Origin: Rhodopirellula sp.
GTDB taxonomy: Bacteria; Planctomycetota; Planctomycetia; Pirellulales; Pirellulaceae
Assembly (NCBI GenBank): GCA_002690925.1
Contig: NZGD01000103.1
Location: 62,001 to 126,000, forward strand
Length of the DNA stretch: 64,000 nt
Direction: 5' to 3'
Shown here: in pieces, positions 36,418-46,200 of the stretch
Position numbering within the stretch: position 1 is the first letter of the stretch
How the letters are laid out: each line of letters begins with the position of its first letter
Notes under the pieces: generated by a model
What the model was told of the DNA's origin: nothing
Seen by the model: only the letters and a program-made list of their open reading frames with translations
The model's database searches: none
Position numbers and translations under genes: made by a program

Positions 36418-37917
36418 TCAGACAAGAAAGTCGCGTCTCAATCGAGTTAAATATTCAAGTAATGGACGCTCATGCCCATCAGCATCGATCAGTCCCGTGT
36501 GACTGACGACGTGTGGCACCTGATCAGACCATCCTTCCCAGACGATCCCGTGCACAATGTGCTTTGCCAAGAGTGTACGAATCAAAGGCCCGGCAAGTCT
36601 CAGCTGGTCAGATGCTGGATCGCCCCCTTGCGACTCGTGCTGAAGCACATCACACGGTGCTGCGGCCATCGCATCAGGTCCAGTTCCACCAGGTACAGCC
36701 AACTGCACCAACATGGGCATCCCAAGAGTGGCCCAACGATCAATCATTTGCCCCAGCTCCACAGCAGAACGCGGTAACGTCGCCTTCTCTGCATAGTTCA
36801 TGCGAACTTCCAAACCGAGCCCCGCCATTCCCAAACCACTCCGCACCAAAGCGTCAGCGAAATGAAGTGGTGAAATTCCTTCCCGATTCTGACCCAAGTA
36901 TTCCCCGAACGGTTGGTCGAATGAGATGATAGCCGGTGTCGTTGGATCAGAACGGCGGACAGTTTGCAGAATGCCCACTGCCAGACGCATGATCTGCTCG
37001 TCGTTCAATTGCATCGGTCCAGGAGTATTCAGTCCGCTGGCACAGTTCCACAACTGCACTGATCCTTGAAACTTATTGACGGTCGTTTCCACAAAGTGCG
37101 TGACCGCATTCAGGAACGCATCAAAGTCATCCTCCAGCAAGTACAGCCAGTGAGGCATCAAACGCTCTCGGAAGTCGATTAAGGGACCGCCAATAATACG
37201 CATCCCCTTACTGCTGCAAAATTCAATTGCTTCTTCTGCATGATCATAAGAGAATCGCCCGGAGTCAGTTTCGATATCAGCCCAATTCAGGCGAACCGCG
37301 GCTGAGTTGAATGCTGACGTGAATGCCGTCTGGGACTGTAAGCCAAGTGGCGCCGGCGGAGTGACAGTACCAGCCAGTAGCGTGCCGATTTGCGGTTCAC
37401 GCTGTTTACGAAACGCAATCGACTGTACCGCGTAACTTTCACCCAAATCAGAAATTGCTTTTTCCAGCAGCAGAATTGCATCCATCGCAGCTTCGCTCGA
37501 ACCGTCACGATCGGCTCTTCGCTGAGCAGCATCTAAAAATCGCGAAGTGCCGTCCTTCAGCAATTCAACAAACTCGTTACTGAGTGTCAAACCAGCACGC
37601 TGCCAGGCATCCGACTGGATTCTGGCGCGATAACAGCTGCCGCGGGCAAACTCCAACGGCAGCAAGTGTGACTCATCATCCAGCGGTCGCAAACTGCATG
37701 TACTGAGTGTGCGAAACCCGATGCCATCCAAGGGGCAAGCCATGTACAGTTTGCCAGAGGACTCAATCGCCCGCGTGAGAGTCAGGCGGGCCCCGTCAAA
37801 CTCAATCCGAGACTGCCACGGTACACCTTCAATGCCGCAAATGTACGCGCTATTCCACAACGACTTTCCAATGAAGTCGCTTGCCGCATTTGGGACATCA
37901 AAGTGGAATTGCCCCAT
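36418..37917 (-). CDS. GH10-like TIM-barrel protein with lost acid/base residue
   Basis: A 499-residue protein without a signal peptide. Residues about 185-495 follow the family 10 glycoside hydrolase pattern (NWADIETDSGRFSYDHAEEAIEFCSSKGMRIIGGPL; GLGLEVRMNY; VHGIVWEGWSDQVPHV; DADGHERPLLEYL). The acid/base position, normally WDVVNE, reads WNCASG (290-295), so the glutamate is replaced by glycine. E370 may keep the nucleophile position. The N-terminal 180 residues form a separate domain of unknown type. It is cytoplasmic, unlike typical xylanases. Probably an inactive or altered relative. Start at the ATG of MGQFHFDV. Confidence 0.75.
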   Translation of the reverse strand: MGQFHFDVPNAASDFIGKSLWNSAYICGIEGVPWQSRIEFDGARLTLTRAIESSGKLYMACPLDGIGFRTLSTCSLRPLDDESHLLPLEFARGSCYRARIQSDAWQRAGLTLSNEFVELLKDGTSRFLDAAQRRADRDGSSEAAMDAILLLEKAISDLGESYAVQSIAFRKQREPQIGTLLAGTVTPPAPLGLQSQTAFTSAFNSAAVRLNWADIETDSGRFSYDHAEEAIEFCSSKGMRIIGGPLIDFRERLMPHWLYLLEDDFDAFLNAVTHFVETTVNKFQGSVQLWNCASGLNTPGPMQLNDEQIMRLAVGILQTVRRSDPTTPAIISFDQPFGEYLGQNREGISPLHFADALVRSGLGMAGLGLEVRMNYAEKATLPRSAVELGQMIDRWATLGMPMLVQLAVPGGTGPDAMAAAPCDVLQHESQGGDPASDQLRLAGPLIRTLLAKHIVHGIVWEGWSDQVPHVVSHTGLIDADGHERPLLEYLTRLRRDFLV

Positions 37918-38265
37918 AACGGCGCGCCGCGAAATGAACTGGGAAAATGAAATGGACGATCGAACGACACACTCTTGGCAGCATCGACCGACGCCATGTT
38001 AGCCTTTTCCCAACGGTTCCGCGACCATGCACCGCTACCAGACAACCGGTTTCCACCCTCAAAACAACGTGCTTTTACCGTTAATTCTGCCAATCCAGAG
38101 CAGGTGAATCATGCCCCAAAACGCCTGCCCGGCAGGCTGCCAGTGGCCAAACCGGAAGGTCCTCGCGTATTCAGCGTCAAATTCAACGACTTTTCGACCC
38201 AGATACGTGTTCCTGCAAGCAGTGATCCGGTTGCTCTGCTACCAATGGTTTGCCAAATTACCAAC
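37918..38265. other. divergent intergenic region before purC
   Basis: About 350 bp. The purC frame stays open leftwards to 37975 but without a family-like extension. GCCTGCC-C-GGCAGGC at 38123-38137 is a 7-bp inverted repeat about 130 bases before the purC ATG and could be an operator. Nothing else is recognised. Confidence 0.4.
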
Positions 38266-39168
38266 ATGAACGAACAACAAAGCGACAGCCTATACCGATT
38301 CGACCCCTCCGGAGCTCTGCTTGAAACCAGGCTACCGTTACCCCGCAGGAGTGGAAAAGTACGCGACGTTTACGACTTGGGCAACGCACTGCTCATTGTC
38401 AGCACCGATCGCATCAGTGCGTTTGATTACATCTTGCCGTGTGGGATTCCTGGCAAAGGACAGCTACTTACCCGCATGAGCTCCTTCTGGTTTGAGCAAC
38501 TGGGAATGCGGCACCATCTTCTATCAACAGAAATTCCGCCCTCACTGGCAGCGCAATTTGATATCGCCCCGCTACGTGGACGTGTCATGATTACAGAGAA
38601 AGCGGAAGTGATTCCATTCGAATGCGTGGTGCGAGGGTACCTGGAGGGAAGTGGCCTGAAGGAATACCGTGGCACAGGCGAAATTTGTGGCAACCCACTT
38701 CCAGCAGATCTGGAACAATGCGACCGACTCCCCAGCCCCATCTTCACGCCAGCGACCAAGGCAGAGGAGGGCCATGATGAAAATGTCCCCATCGAACACA
38801 TGGTCTCAGATCTTGGTGAGACATTGGCGCATCAATTGCGTGATTCAAGCTTGCAGATCTATTCCGCGGCCTGCGACTACGCAGCAGCACGGGGTTTACT
38901 GATTGCTGATACAAAATTTGAGTTTGGCAAGGTCGGCGATGAAGTCGTTTTGATCGATGAAGTGCTAACACCAGACAGCTCACGTTTCTGGGCCGCAGAC
39001 AATTATTGTCCCGGTCAAGCTCAAGCATCTTTCGACAAACAATTTGTTCGTGAATGGCTGTCGCAATGTGGCTGGGATAAGCAAAGTGAACCACCAGCAC
39101 TACCAACCGAAGTGATTGAACAAACAGCTGCGAAATATCAAGAGGCTTACGACCGTCTGACAGCATGA
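38266..39168 (+). CDS. purC: phosphoribosylaminoimidazole-succinocarboxamide synthase PurC
   Basis: A 300-residue SAICAR synthase, which condenses CAIR with aspartate in purine synthesis. The start MNEQQSDSLYRFD is taken because the conserved family begins a few residues later (SGKVRDVYDLGNALLIVSTDRISAFDYILPCGIPGKG). Further conserved segments are PFECVVRGYLEGSGLKEY, PIFTPATKAEEGHDENV, LIADTKFEFGKVGDEVVLIDEVLTPDSSRFW. The length fits the longer PurC form. It stands alone, with a 195-bp convergent gap to the peptidase gene. An ATG in the extended upstream frame is less likely. Confidence 0.95.
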   Translation: MNEQQSDSLYRFDPSGALLETRLPLPRRSGKVRDVYDLGNALLIVSTDRISAFDYILPCGIPGKGQLLTRMSSFWFEQLGMRHHLLSTEIPPSLAAQFDIAPLRGRVMITEKAEVIPFECVVRGYLEGSGLKEYRGTGEICGNPLPADLEQCDRLPSPIFTPATKAEEGHDENVPIEHMVSDLGETLAHQLRDSSLQIYSAACDYAAARGLLIADTKFEFGKVGDEVVLIDEVLTPDSSRFWAADNYCPGQAQASFDKQFVREWLSQCGWDKQSEPPALPTEVIEQTAAKYQEAYDRLTA

Positions 39169-39362
39169 TGACTCGCACAGTACAGGGTGCACTTCTACAT
39201 CGCGGCTGCCCCATGTAATTCCTGCATCGAAATCAACACACTGAGCTTAAATTGCTTTCCCAAAACCCAGACGACCTGCTGCCAATGTGGCGGCATGAAT
39301 ATGTCGATCGCGATTAAGGAATCTTGCATTCGCTGCCAGCAGTGGCCGCACTTTCTGCGGCA

Positions 39363-40853
39363 TCACTGGTGTTCCCAAAGTGTTTTGCCCTCGGCTAACA
39401 CCAACTCCTGATACTGTTCAAATTTTTTCTTGTCATCCATCCGCTTCAGATTTTCGGCCATGATGACATTGTCGGCGGTGCGCAAGAAACGATCAAACTT
39501 CACCTTTCGCTTCTGTTCACTCAAGGTAGATTTTGCCTCCAGGTTAAGTTCTCGGTAGCTTTCATACTTGGGGTGCTCTTCGATCGCTGCCACCAACTCG
39601 TTGCTTCGTGTCGTGATCAATTCAATGGCCAGCGGATTGAGTACATTGGCCAAGGCAGGCCAGCGGCGTTTCAGATCAGACGCGATCTCACGCCTCACAT
39701 CGCGACTTTTGTCTTGGCTACGAGGCGCTGGCTGACGGTTGCGGCCTGGTCCACGGCGAGTCTGAGTGGCTTTCCACGCATCAACGAGACGATTTTCCCC
39801 AGAAAGTTTCAGCTGCTCAGACAAGCCCTCCAAAATCACTTTCTGCGAAGCTGTCGCCAACTCCAAAACCAGTGAATATGCGACGTCGTTGGCCAGCAAG
39901 CCGTCGTCCCCGTCACTGAACTTACTGCTTACCGTCAAGAATTCACCCGAAGTTTTGATGGGTAAATCAATGGTATCAGCGGTCAGGATGACATAGGCGT
40001 GTGCTTCATCGAACGAGACCACGCCATTCTGATCATAGTCTGGAATCGCAATCGCCTTTCCGCTTCGATCCCGACCACCAAGGGCTGCCCAGAAAAAGGA
40101 ACTGTATTCGACGTAACTGGCCTCGTCAATTTCTGGTGTGCAACCTGCGGCAGGACGATCATGCACGGTTGCGAAGAAACCAATTCTGCGTTGTTTGGAA
40201 AGACCTCGATCAGGATCACCACCATTAAACATGAAACGAGCAAATCCACCCGCATGACACTGGACCATCACGGTGACGACTTCCACATCCTCGGGTAACT
40301 GATCCAGCATTTTGACCAGTTCAGTCATCTTAATTGCTTTGTTGTCCCAAGTCGCAATGGTGGTATCGTGTTCATTTCGACGATTGCTGCTACGGTTACC
40401 ATGCGCTGTGACATAGATCAGCAACCGATCTCCACTCTTGATTTTTCTTCCTTGGTTGGAAAACCATTTAGCAATATTTGCCGGACTTGATTTGCCTTTT
40501 ACGTTCGGCACCTGGTGGTTGCGATAGGTAAGACCCAGATTTTCTTCAGACCCAAAGAACTCGGCCATCAAGCGATTCGCCTTGGGCACAGAAGTTCGAT
40601 CCATCACTTGCAAATCGGCAGCTTTGGAATCTCCATCCGCAAAATAAATATCGTGCCGTAATTGCGACATGCCTTTTTCTTCCAACAATCGTTGAAAGAA
40701 TAAAACATTGCGTTCCAAAGAGGCCTGATTACCAGCAGGCGAATAACCTCCACCGATCGTCAATAAATGATCCTCAGCCCACCCCTGAACACTCAACACT
40801 GAATAAACCAGAACACTGACCAAAGAGGATCGTAATGAAAGAGTCGGCCGCAT
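39363..40853 (-). CDS. secreted clan-CD (caspase/legumain-like) cysteine peptidase with EF-hand
   Basis: A 496-residue exported protein starting at MRPTLSLRSSLVSVLVYSVLS (signal peptide, cleavage near GWA-EDH). The peptidase domain spans about 28-260. The catalytic dyad is H151 in LLIYVTAHGN and C199 in VMVQCHAGGF, the order and context of clan CD (C13/C14). An EF-hand-like loop follows at 271-284 (PDYDQNGVVSFDEA). The C-terminal third is charged and helical. The start is the ATG at 40853, with AGGG upstream. It is divergent from a small secreted protein at 41177. Substrate specificity (Arg/Asp/Asn) is unknown. Confidence 0.82.
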   Translation of the reverse strand: MRPTLSLRSSLVSVLVYSVLSVQGWAEDHLLTIGGGYSPAGNQASLERNVLFFQRLLEEKGMSQLRHDIYFADGDSKAADLQVMDRTSVPKANRLMAEFFGSEENLGLTYRNHQVPNVKGKSSPANIAKWFSNQGRKIKSGDRLLIYVTAHGNRSSNRRNEHDTTIATWDNKAIKMTELVKMLDQLPEDVEVVTVMVQCHAGGFARFMFNGGDPDRGLSKQRRIGFFATVHDRPAAGCTPEIDEASYVEYSSFFWAALGGRDRSGKAIAIPDYDQNGVVSFDEAHAYVILTADTIDLPIKTSGEFLTVSSKFSDGDDGLLANDVAYSLVLELATASQKVILEGLSEQLKLSGENRLVDAWKATQTRRGPGRNRQPAPRSQDKSRDVRREIASDLKRRWPALANVLNPLAIELITTRSNELVAAIEEHPKYESYRELNLEAKSTLSEQKRKVKFDRFLRTADNVIMAENLKRMDDKKKFEQYQELVLAEGKTLWEHQ

Positions 40854-41176
40854 GAAAATACCCTGATCAGTTGGAACAAAACCTACTTGGAACGAAACCG
40901 CATGCTGAATTGAACCACAGAACCATTTAAAAAGCCCACTCATATTGGTTAATTGTTAAAAAAGGAGGCCGATATCCCCGGCTCTCTGTGATCCACTTGC
41001 CAACAAAGTAAGAAACGGCAGAAAGACAGATCACTTGCCAACAATTTGAGTTGGCGGTCACAAAAACAGATTTTTTAATCTTTCCGCGCCGGATGTGTTT
41101 GGACACGACGCTTCCATATTTGAAGCGAGTCAATCGACTCTCCCCTAGGCATCCTCAAGACAATTGGCACGATCCG
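40854..41176. other. divergent intergenic region with direct and inverted repeats
   Basis: About 320 bp between the peptidase and a small secreted protein. CACTTGCCAACAA occurs twice (40994-41006 and 41032-41044), 38 bp apart, and the second copy forms GCCAAC-N7-GTTGGC (41037-41055). This looks like a regulator-binding region. No gene is supported. Confidence 0.45.
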
Positions 41177-41509
41177 ATGAAAAAAATCCTTTCACTGACC
41201 GCAACGGCACTGCTTGCTCTGTCCACTTCCCAGACCAACGCTGGCCTCAGCGTGTTCACAAATGTAACTTCAATACGAGACGCGGATATCACTCCAAAAC
41301 CTGTCAACACAATTCGTGACGCCGACGTGGCATCTGAATCGGCAAGCATGGAGGAAGCAACGTATCATCTGCTACTCGACCTCGGCTTCACTGAGGAAGA
41401 AGCGGTCATGCTGCTCTTCTTCGACAGCGTTACTGAGTTAGGTAAATTCCACCTGTCGGTGGAGCAAGACCGACCTGAATCCGTCTACGCTGAGAGAGAA
41501 TTTGAATAG
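41177..41509 (+). CDS. small secreted protein with IRDAD repeats
   Basis: A 110-residue exported protein. A signal peptide (MKKILSLTATALLALSTSQTNA) is followed by two copies of IRDADI/V separated by about 15 residues (SIRDADITPKPVNTIRDADV), then an acidic helix (ATYHLLLDLGFTEEEAVMLLFFDSVTELG). The start at 41177 fits the signal peptide. No family recognised. Its position opposite the secreted peptidase gene suggests a functional link, for example as substrate or propeptide-like partner, but this is inference. Confidence 0.65.
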   Translation: MKKILSLTATALLALSTSQTNAGLSVFTNVTSIRDADITPKPVNTIRDADVASESASMEEATYHLLLDLGFTEEEAVMLLFFDSVTELGKFHLSVEQDRPESVYAEREFE

Positions 41510-41845
41510 GCCACCGGGGGCAACTTAGCCGCGGGCGACGCTGGGTTTATGTCGGCAGTCTCTAACCCTGCCTTATCAATGGGCAAGGTTGCTTTGCTAC
41601 TGGCTAGCCTGATCGCTGGCAGGTAGCATCATTGGTAGGCGGTTTGTCTAGGGCGTCCTCTACCGCCTGAAAGAATCTCACCCTGGAAAGCGGGCGATTC
41701 TGTTCCCGCAGCGTGTCGAGTCGGGAACGGACATGGCAAGGAAATCGAGGTGCAGCGGGCTGGGGTTTGCAGCGGGTTGGGGTTGGGACAACTTGTATAA
41801 CTTTGCACCTGAAAAGCTTGGAGGTGTCGGGTAGTCGATTTAAAT
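41510..41845. other. convergent intergenic region (about 335 bp)
   Basis: No gene is supported. An imperfect hairpin at 41595-41628 (TGCTAC ... GTAGCA) lies about 90 bases past the small secreted gene and could be a terminator, but it lacks a T-run. Confidence 0.4.
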
Positions 41846-42475
41846 TCAGAGCAATGTCCCGATGGCTGCCCCCAACGCAACAGCAACCAAGAGCCAAGTT
41901 AGAGTACCTCTTATATGTCGCAGTGGTGTTGGCAACACAAGATGGCCTTGGGCTCCGCGTTCACCGATCAAAATCATGGACGCCATCAGAATCAACGCAC
42001 AGATCGCACAAGCAACCATGAGCGGCATAACCGAGCCAGTAAGAATGACAACGAATATCGCTATCACACACAAAACAGACGAAGCTACCATCTTAAAAAG
42101 CAGAAATCCAGACGCTCCTGATTGCGATTTTACCGAATCAACTTGCGGTCGCCCGATCGCAAATTTCGTTACCCAGAAAAAAACCAAGACCACTATCCCC
42201 AGCGACCTCGCGTCCCAAGTGGCTAGGCTCTTGTTCAGGAAAAAAGAAAACATCGCAACCAGAGCTATGCCCACAAGCACGATGGTGTTTAACACCCATG
42301 GGGACGACTGCAGCGTAAGTGAAGATCCACAAGTACGACATTTGTGCCATGGAGAAATAAAATCATAACGCCGCTGTGTTGTCGCACAGAACGGGCAGTC
42401 ATTTCGTCCCAAAAGTGCCGACCGCGATTGGTCTTCAGTCGTATCTTTTGGGGGGTCATATGGGTTCTTGTACAT
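41846..42475 (-). CDS. zinc-ribbon membrane protein, unknown function
   Basis: A 209-residue protein. The N-terminal cytoplasmic part carries a four-cysteine ribbon (C27, C30, C46, C49 in CPFC and CRTC), followed by four or five transmembrane helices (about 58-80, 88-105, 130-150, 152-170, 190-209). The short linker IGRPQVDSVKSQSGAS separates helices. I know similar zinc-ribbon/TM proteins in planctomycetes but no function. It starts with the ATG of MYKNPYDPP. Convergent with the small secreted gene. Confidence 0.7.
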   Translation of the reverse strand: MYKNPYDPPKDTTEDQSRSALLGRNDCPFCATTQRRYDFISPWHKCRTCGSSLTLQSSPWVLNTIVLVGIALVAMFSFFLNKSLATWDARSLGIVVLVFFWVTKFAIGRPQVDSVKSQSGASGFLLFKMVASSVLCVIAIFVVILTGSVMPLMVACAICALILMASMILIGERGAQGHLVLPTPLRHIRGTLTWLLVAVALGAAIGTLL

Positions 42476-43056
42476 GTTTATTGCAAGTATGTCTGGCTAC
42501 GCTGAAAAATGACCACGATCACTGGGGCGCTCGTCATATCAATCGCATGCCGAGAAATCAGGCATTCAGCATCACTGACTATCAGGGCAAAAGTCCTTGG
42601 GTTGTTCCTCTAACCATTATGCAGAACTAATCCATTGCTTGTGACCCTCCAGTCGTGTTTCCGCTCGACTTCGAGACTGCAGACGTTCTATGGTTTCTGC
42701 CGGAGCTGGATGCCAAGCACAGCGGTGGGATCGGCAAGCGTCGATAAAAATTCATCCGCACTGCCAAAAAGCGACCTCGCTTACCGGCCAGTTCGTCACG
42801 ATGCAATAATGCATCTTTGGGACTGTCCCGTAGCATTGGTGCGAGTGCTGCCACAATCGCTTTGCTGACGGTCATACATTCGCACAATGGTGCGTCAGGT
42901 CCAGACGGCAGTGATTCTTCTGTACTGGATTTCTTTTTGTGCGATGCCAGTTCTGCGTCGCATTGTTACACCGCTGGGCCACTTTTGGTGGCATGGCATC
43001 TACAGATGCCCGCCACACCGGGTGTAGTCCAGTGTGAAGCGGGGGTAGTAAAGAAG
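42476..43056. other. intergenic region flanking a tRNA (about 580 bp)
   Basis: No clear gene. On the minus strand at about 42887-42629 a short frame ending in ...HRDELAGKRGRFLAVRMNFYRRL is followed, one frame over, by another protein-like stretch (HPAPAETIERLQS) up to a stop, which could be a frameshifted remnant. This is weak. Confidence 0.3.
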
Positions 43057-43130
43057 TAGGGCTGGCAGGACTTGAACCCGCGACCTAGGGATTATGAGTC
43101 CCCAGCTCTAACCAACTGAGCTACAGCCCC
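43057..43130 (-). tRNA. tRNA with CAT anticodon (Met or lysidine-type Ile)
   Basis: On the minus strand the 74-nt gene folds as acceptor GGGGCTG/CAGCCCT, D-arm GCTC/GAGC, anticodon stem GGGGA/TCCCT with loop CTCATAA (anticodon CAT), and T-arm GCGGG/CCTGC with TTCAAGT loop. The discriminator is A and CCA is not encoded. Elongator Met is the usual reading; tRNA-Ile2 with a modified C34 cannot be excluded. It lies 121 bases beyond the end of the giant gene. Confidence 0.9.
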
Positions 43131-43204
43131 GAGATCTTTACTGTACGGTCTTTTGTACTTTTAATCGAGATGGTGAAATGATCAAAAATCTCAACCTTTC
43201 GAAA

Positions 43205-43242
43205 TAGTTAATATTCACCGCTAAATACGACAAAATTAACTA
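43205..43242 (-). terminator. possible AT-rich hairpin after the giant gene
   Basis: TAGTTAAT (43205-43212) and ATTAACTA (43235-43242) form an 8-bp AT-rich inverted repeat about 10 bases beyond the stop of the giant gene. It could help end its transcript, but the stem is AT-rich and the loop long. Confidence 0.3.
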
Positions 43243-43251
43243 CCACCGCAT

Positions 43252-46200
43252 TCATTCTCGATCACCAAATAAATCAACAACCAACCTGGAATCGCTTGCG
43301 GCATAATCCGTAAAGAATTCTTCGACCTCTGACTGCCAAAGATCACCTGCCCGATCTGAATCAATGGCTGACTTGGAAAGCATATTCGATTCTGAAACGA
43401 TGTTCTCAGGTTTAGGCGAGAATTCATCAAGATCAGGCACGTTTGCCAGTTCCTCATCATCTCGATCTCTATCTCGCTTTGTTTCATGGTCTATCGAGCT
43501 CGAGATAAGAGATCCGCTCTGCAAATCTGTATTATGGTAACTTTGCTTCAACTTCTCCTGAATCTGTACTGGATTGGCTGCTTCGCCCTCGGCCTCCAAA
43601 GCTAGCACCCGCAAGCCATTCAAAACATGCAACGCGTCCAACAGGGTGACCTGTTGATCGGAATTTACATCGAGGAATGCAGGACTGTGCCACTGTTGGC
43701 TTACCACCGCGTCGAAGTGCTCTCCCTCGCCTTCAGCAGGCCCGAGATTTGCACGAGCGATTTCGTTGATGATTTGAAGAGCATCCACAGCTGTCTGTTG
43801 TTGATCACCATTCACATCCAGTGGATTAATCGGATTGGTCGAATCGATGGGACCGGCTATTTGTAATTTGGCTTCGCCCGCTTCAAAGGTTCGTGCGTAA
43901 ACACCGTCTAAAAACGAGGCGTTCACCAGGTTCCAAGCAGGGTCAAGCTCCACCGATTCATAATCAGAAACACGCAAGAACACGAGATTGTGGTCAGGTT
44001 TTGCTTCACTAACCGCCTTGGGCGTTACATGTATCGTTGTTCCAAATCCATTACGTAGATCGATACCCTCAAAACTGGACAAATCATCCGAGAAGTCTCT
44101 CGCCAAATCAAGCGAAGCATCGCTTACGTTGACAATCAGCATATCACGTTTTGTCTGCAAACCTCCAACGAATCGGTCTTGTCCATCACCATGATCTGCC
44201 GAGTCATCTCCTGCACCACCATCCAACTCATCCAATCCATTTCCGCCGATGAGATAATCATCACCTCCTAGTGAAGACAAAATGTCATTGTGATCACCAC
44301 CATCCAGCCAGTCCTGAGAGGGCCCACCTTGCAGATAATCATTTCCATCCTCGCCAAAAAGGATCGCTGGGCCTCCTGACACAATCAATGTGTCATTATC
44401 TGCACCTCCATAAGCTGTCACAGGAATGGAAACATCCCTAGATGATGTCAGTCGATCAGAGCCATCACCAAGATCAACGACGAACGAATCCACTAAGCGA
44501 GTTCGAATATCATATCTGAACTGACTGGCCAGAATTGCACCAGACCGCATGGGACCATAGGAGAGATTAACAGGAAATGACGCATAGACGACAAAGCTGC
44601 CATGTTTATTATCGATCGAAATATAGTCGTCATGGGTCGTCCCAATGACATGCAAAGCACCATTCCTAAATCCGATACCGACCAGGGAATGCGTCCTGTA
44701 TTCCTCGACGAAACCACCGGCATCGTCAGAGATACGAACATAGAGGTCATAAACACCACTACCGTAGTACTGATGATTGAATGCAAATTCGCGAATGCCC
44801 GACTGATCACCAGTGACCTCGTAGGACTCTGTAGTGCCATCTCCCCAATCGACGAGCACAGTATGAGTATCATTGAAGCCTGCATCAACGAAACTTCCCG
44901 TGAGTGTTGTTAGTTCATGATGCGTGTGTGTGCCAGACGCCGAATCAAGCCACAGGCTGGCAGGCGCTGAGTTTTCGACATTGATGAAAGTGGTATAATC
45001 AGTGAACTCACCATCTGCATGCAAGACTCTTGCATACACTGCTTGGCGACCATTGGACTGGAAAAGCAAATCACTTGATGCTGGCTGCAACGTGCCGTCT
45101 TGATAGGTAGCCGAATTCCGCATCTGTCTGTCCGTTGAGAAGAAATACCTCACAGGTAATCCAGCAGCGTTTTCTCCTTCGCCTGCAGGTGCCTGCAAAC
45201 CATCAGTTGCATTGCAGGTTGATAGGCTCACTTCCACTGAATCGCCCTCAACAATCACACCATCCGCGGTTGAGAACGAGTGATAGAGCTGGCAGGTACT
45301 CGTTGGAATTTCGACCACGGTTGGGTCATCCTCGTAACCTTCAAACAATTGGATCGTGGTCACGCCACCTCGCGAAAACAAACGTTCGCGAATCGTCAAC
45401 TGACCACCACCCGCCGATGCCGTCGATCGATCCTTGAGCGCTGACAAAATCACACCACCAGCCTCCAGATTGATCACCGGAACCCCAGCCGCAACAGTCA
45501 AACCACCATCTGAATTAATATCAATCGAGTGCTTCCCCTGTTCGTTACTGGTAAAGTCCAGGATTGCTACGCCACCCATCAGGAAATGCCCTGGGGCACT
45601 CTCAACCAGACCTTCATCAACAGGATTAAATAGTTCACTCATGCGGACTGGGATTTGTGTTACAGGCACAACATCACGCCAATCCAACACCTCAGACAAC
45701 AATCCATCAAGTCGGATATCAACTTTGTCAATGGTCATTTCGCCACGATTCTGGATGCTGATATCACCCCAATCCGTAGTTGCTGCGAGCGATGAGATCT
45801 TGGTTTGCAGCGGCATTTCCCGACTGCCGATTCCATCTGACGACTGATTCTTACCGCCCTCGGCCGACAATATCGTTCCATCTGCTTTGATATTCAACAG
45901 ATCACCGGACAGGTTATCCCGTATCACGCCGTTATTGTCCGGACGGTCCCCCGTCACACCGTCATAATCAGCCACCACCAAAACATCACCACCGATGCCC
46001 TCTGAATTCGGTTCAGTCGCCAAATTACTCAGCCACACGTCGTGCGCTGAAAGCAGGATCAGATTCCCGCTTTCACTGGTCACCGACGCACCATCCTCCA
46101 TCCAAATATCACTCTGATTTGTTCCAGGGGTTAACACCTCATCACGGTAGTAGGTACCTGAGTTGATGACAACTTGTCCGAGACCTTGAGAATGTACTGA

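Noticed and set aside
42629-42887. Possible frameshifted protease or transposase remnant on the minus strand.
   Set aside because: Only short, ambiguous stretches; no motif proves any family.
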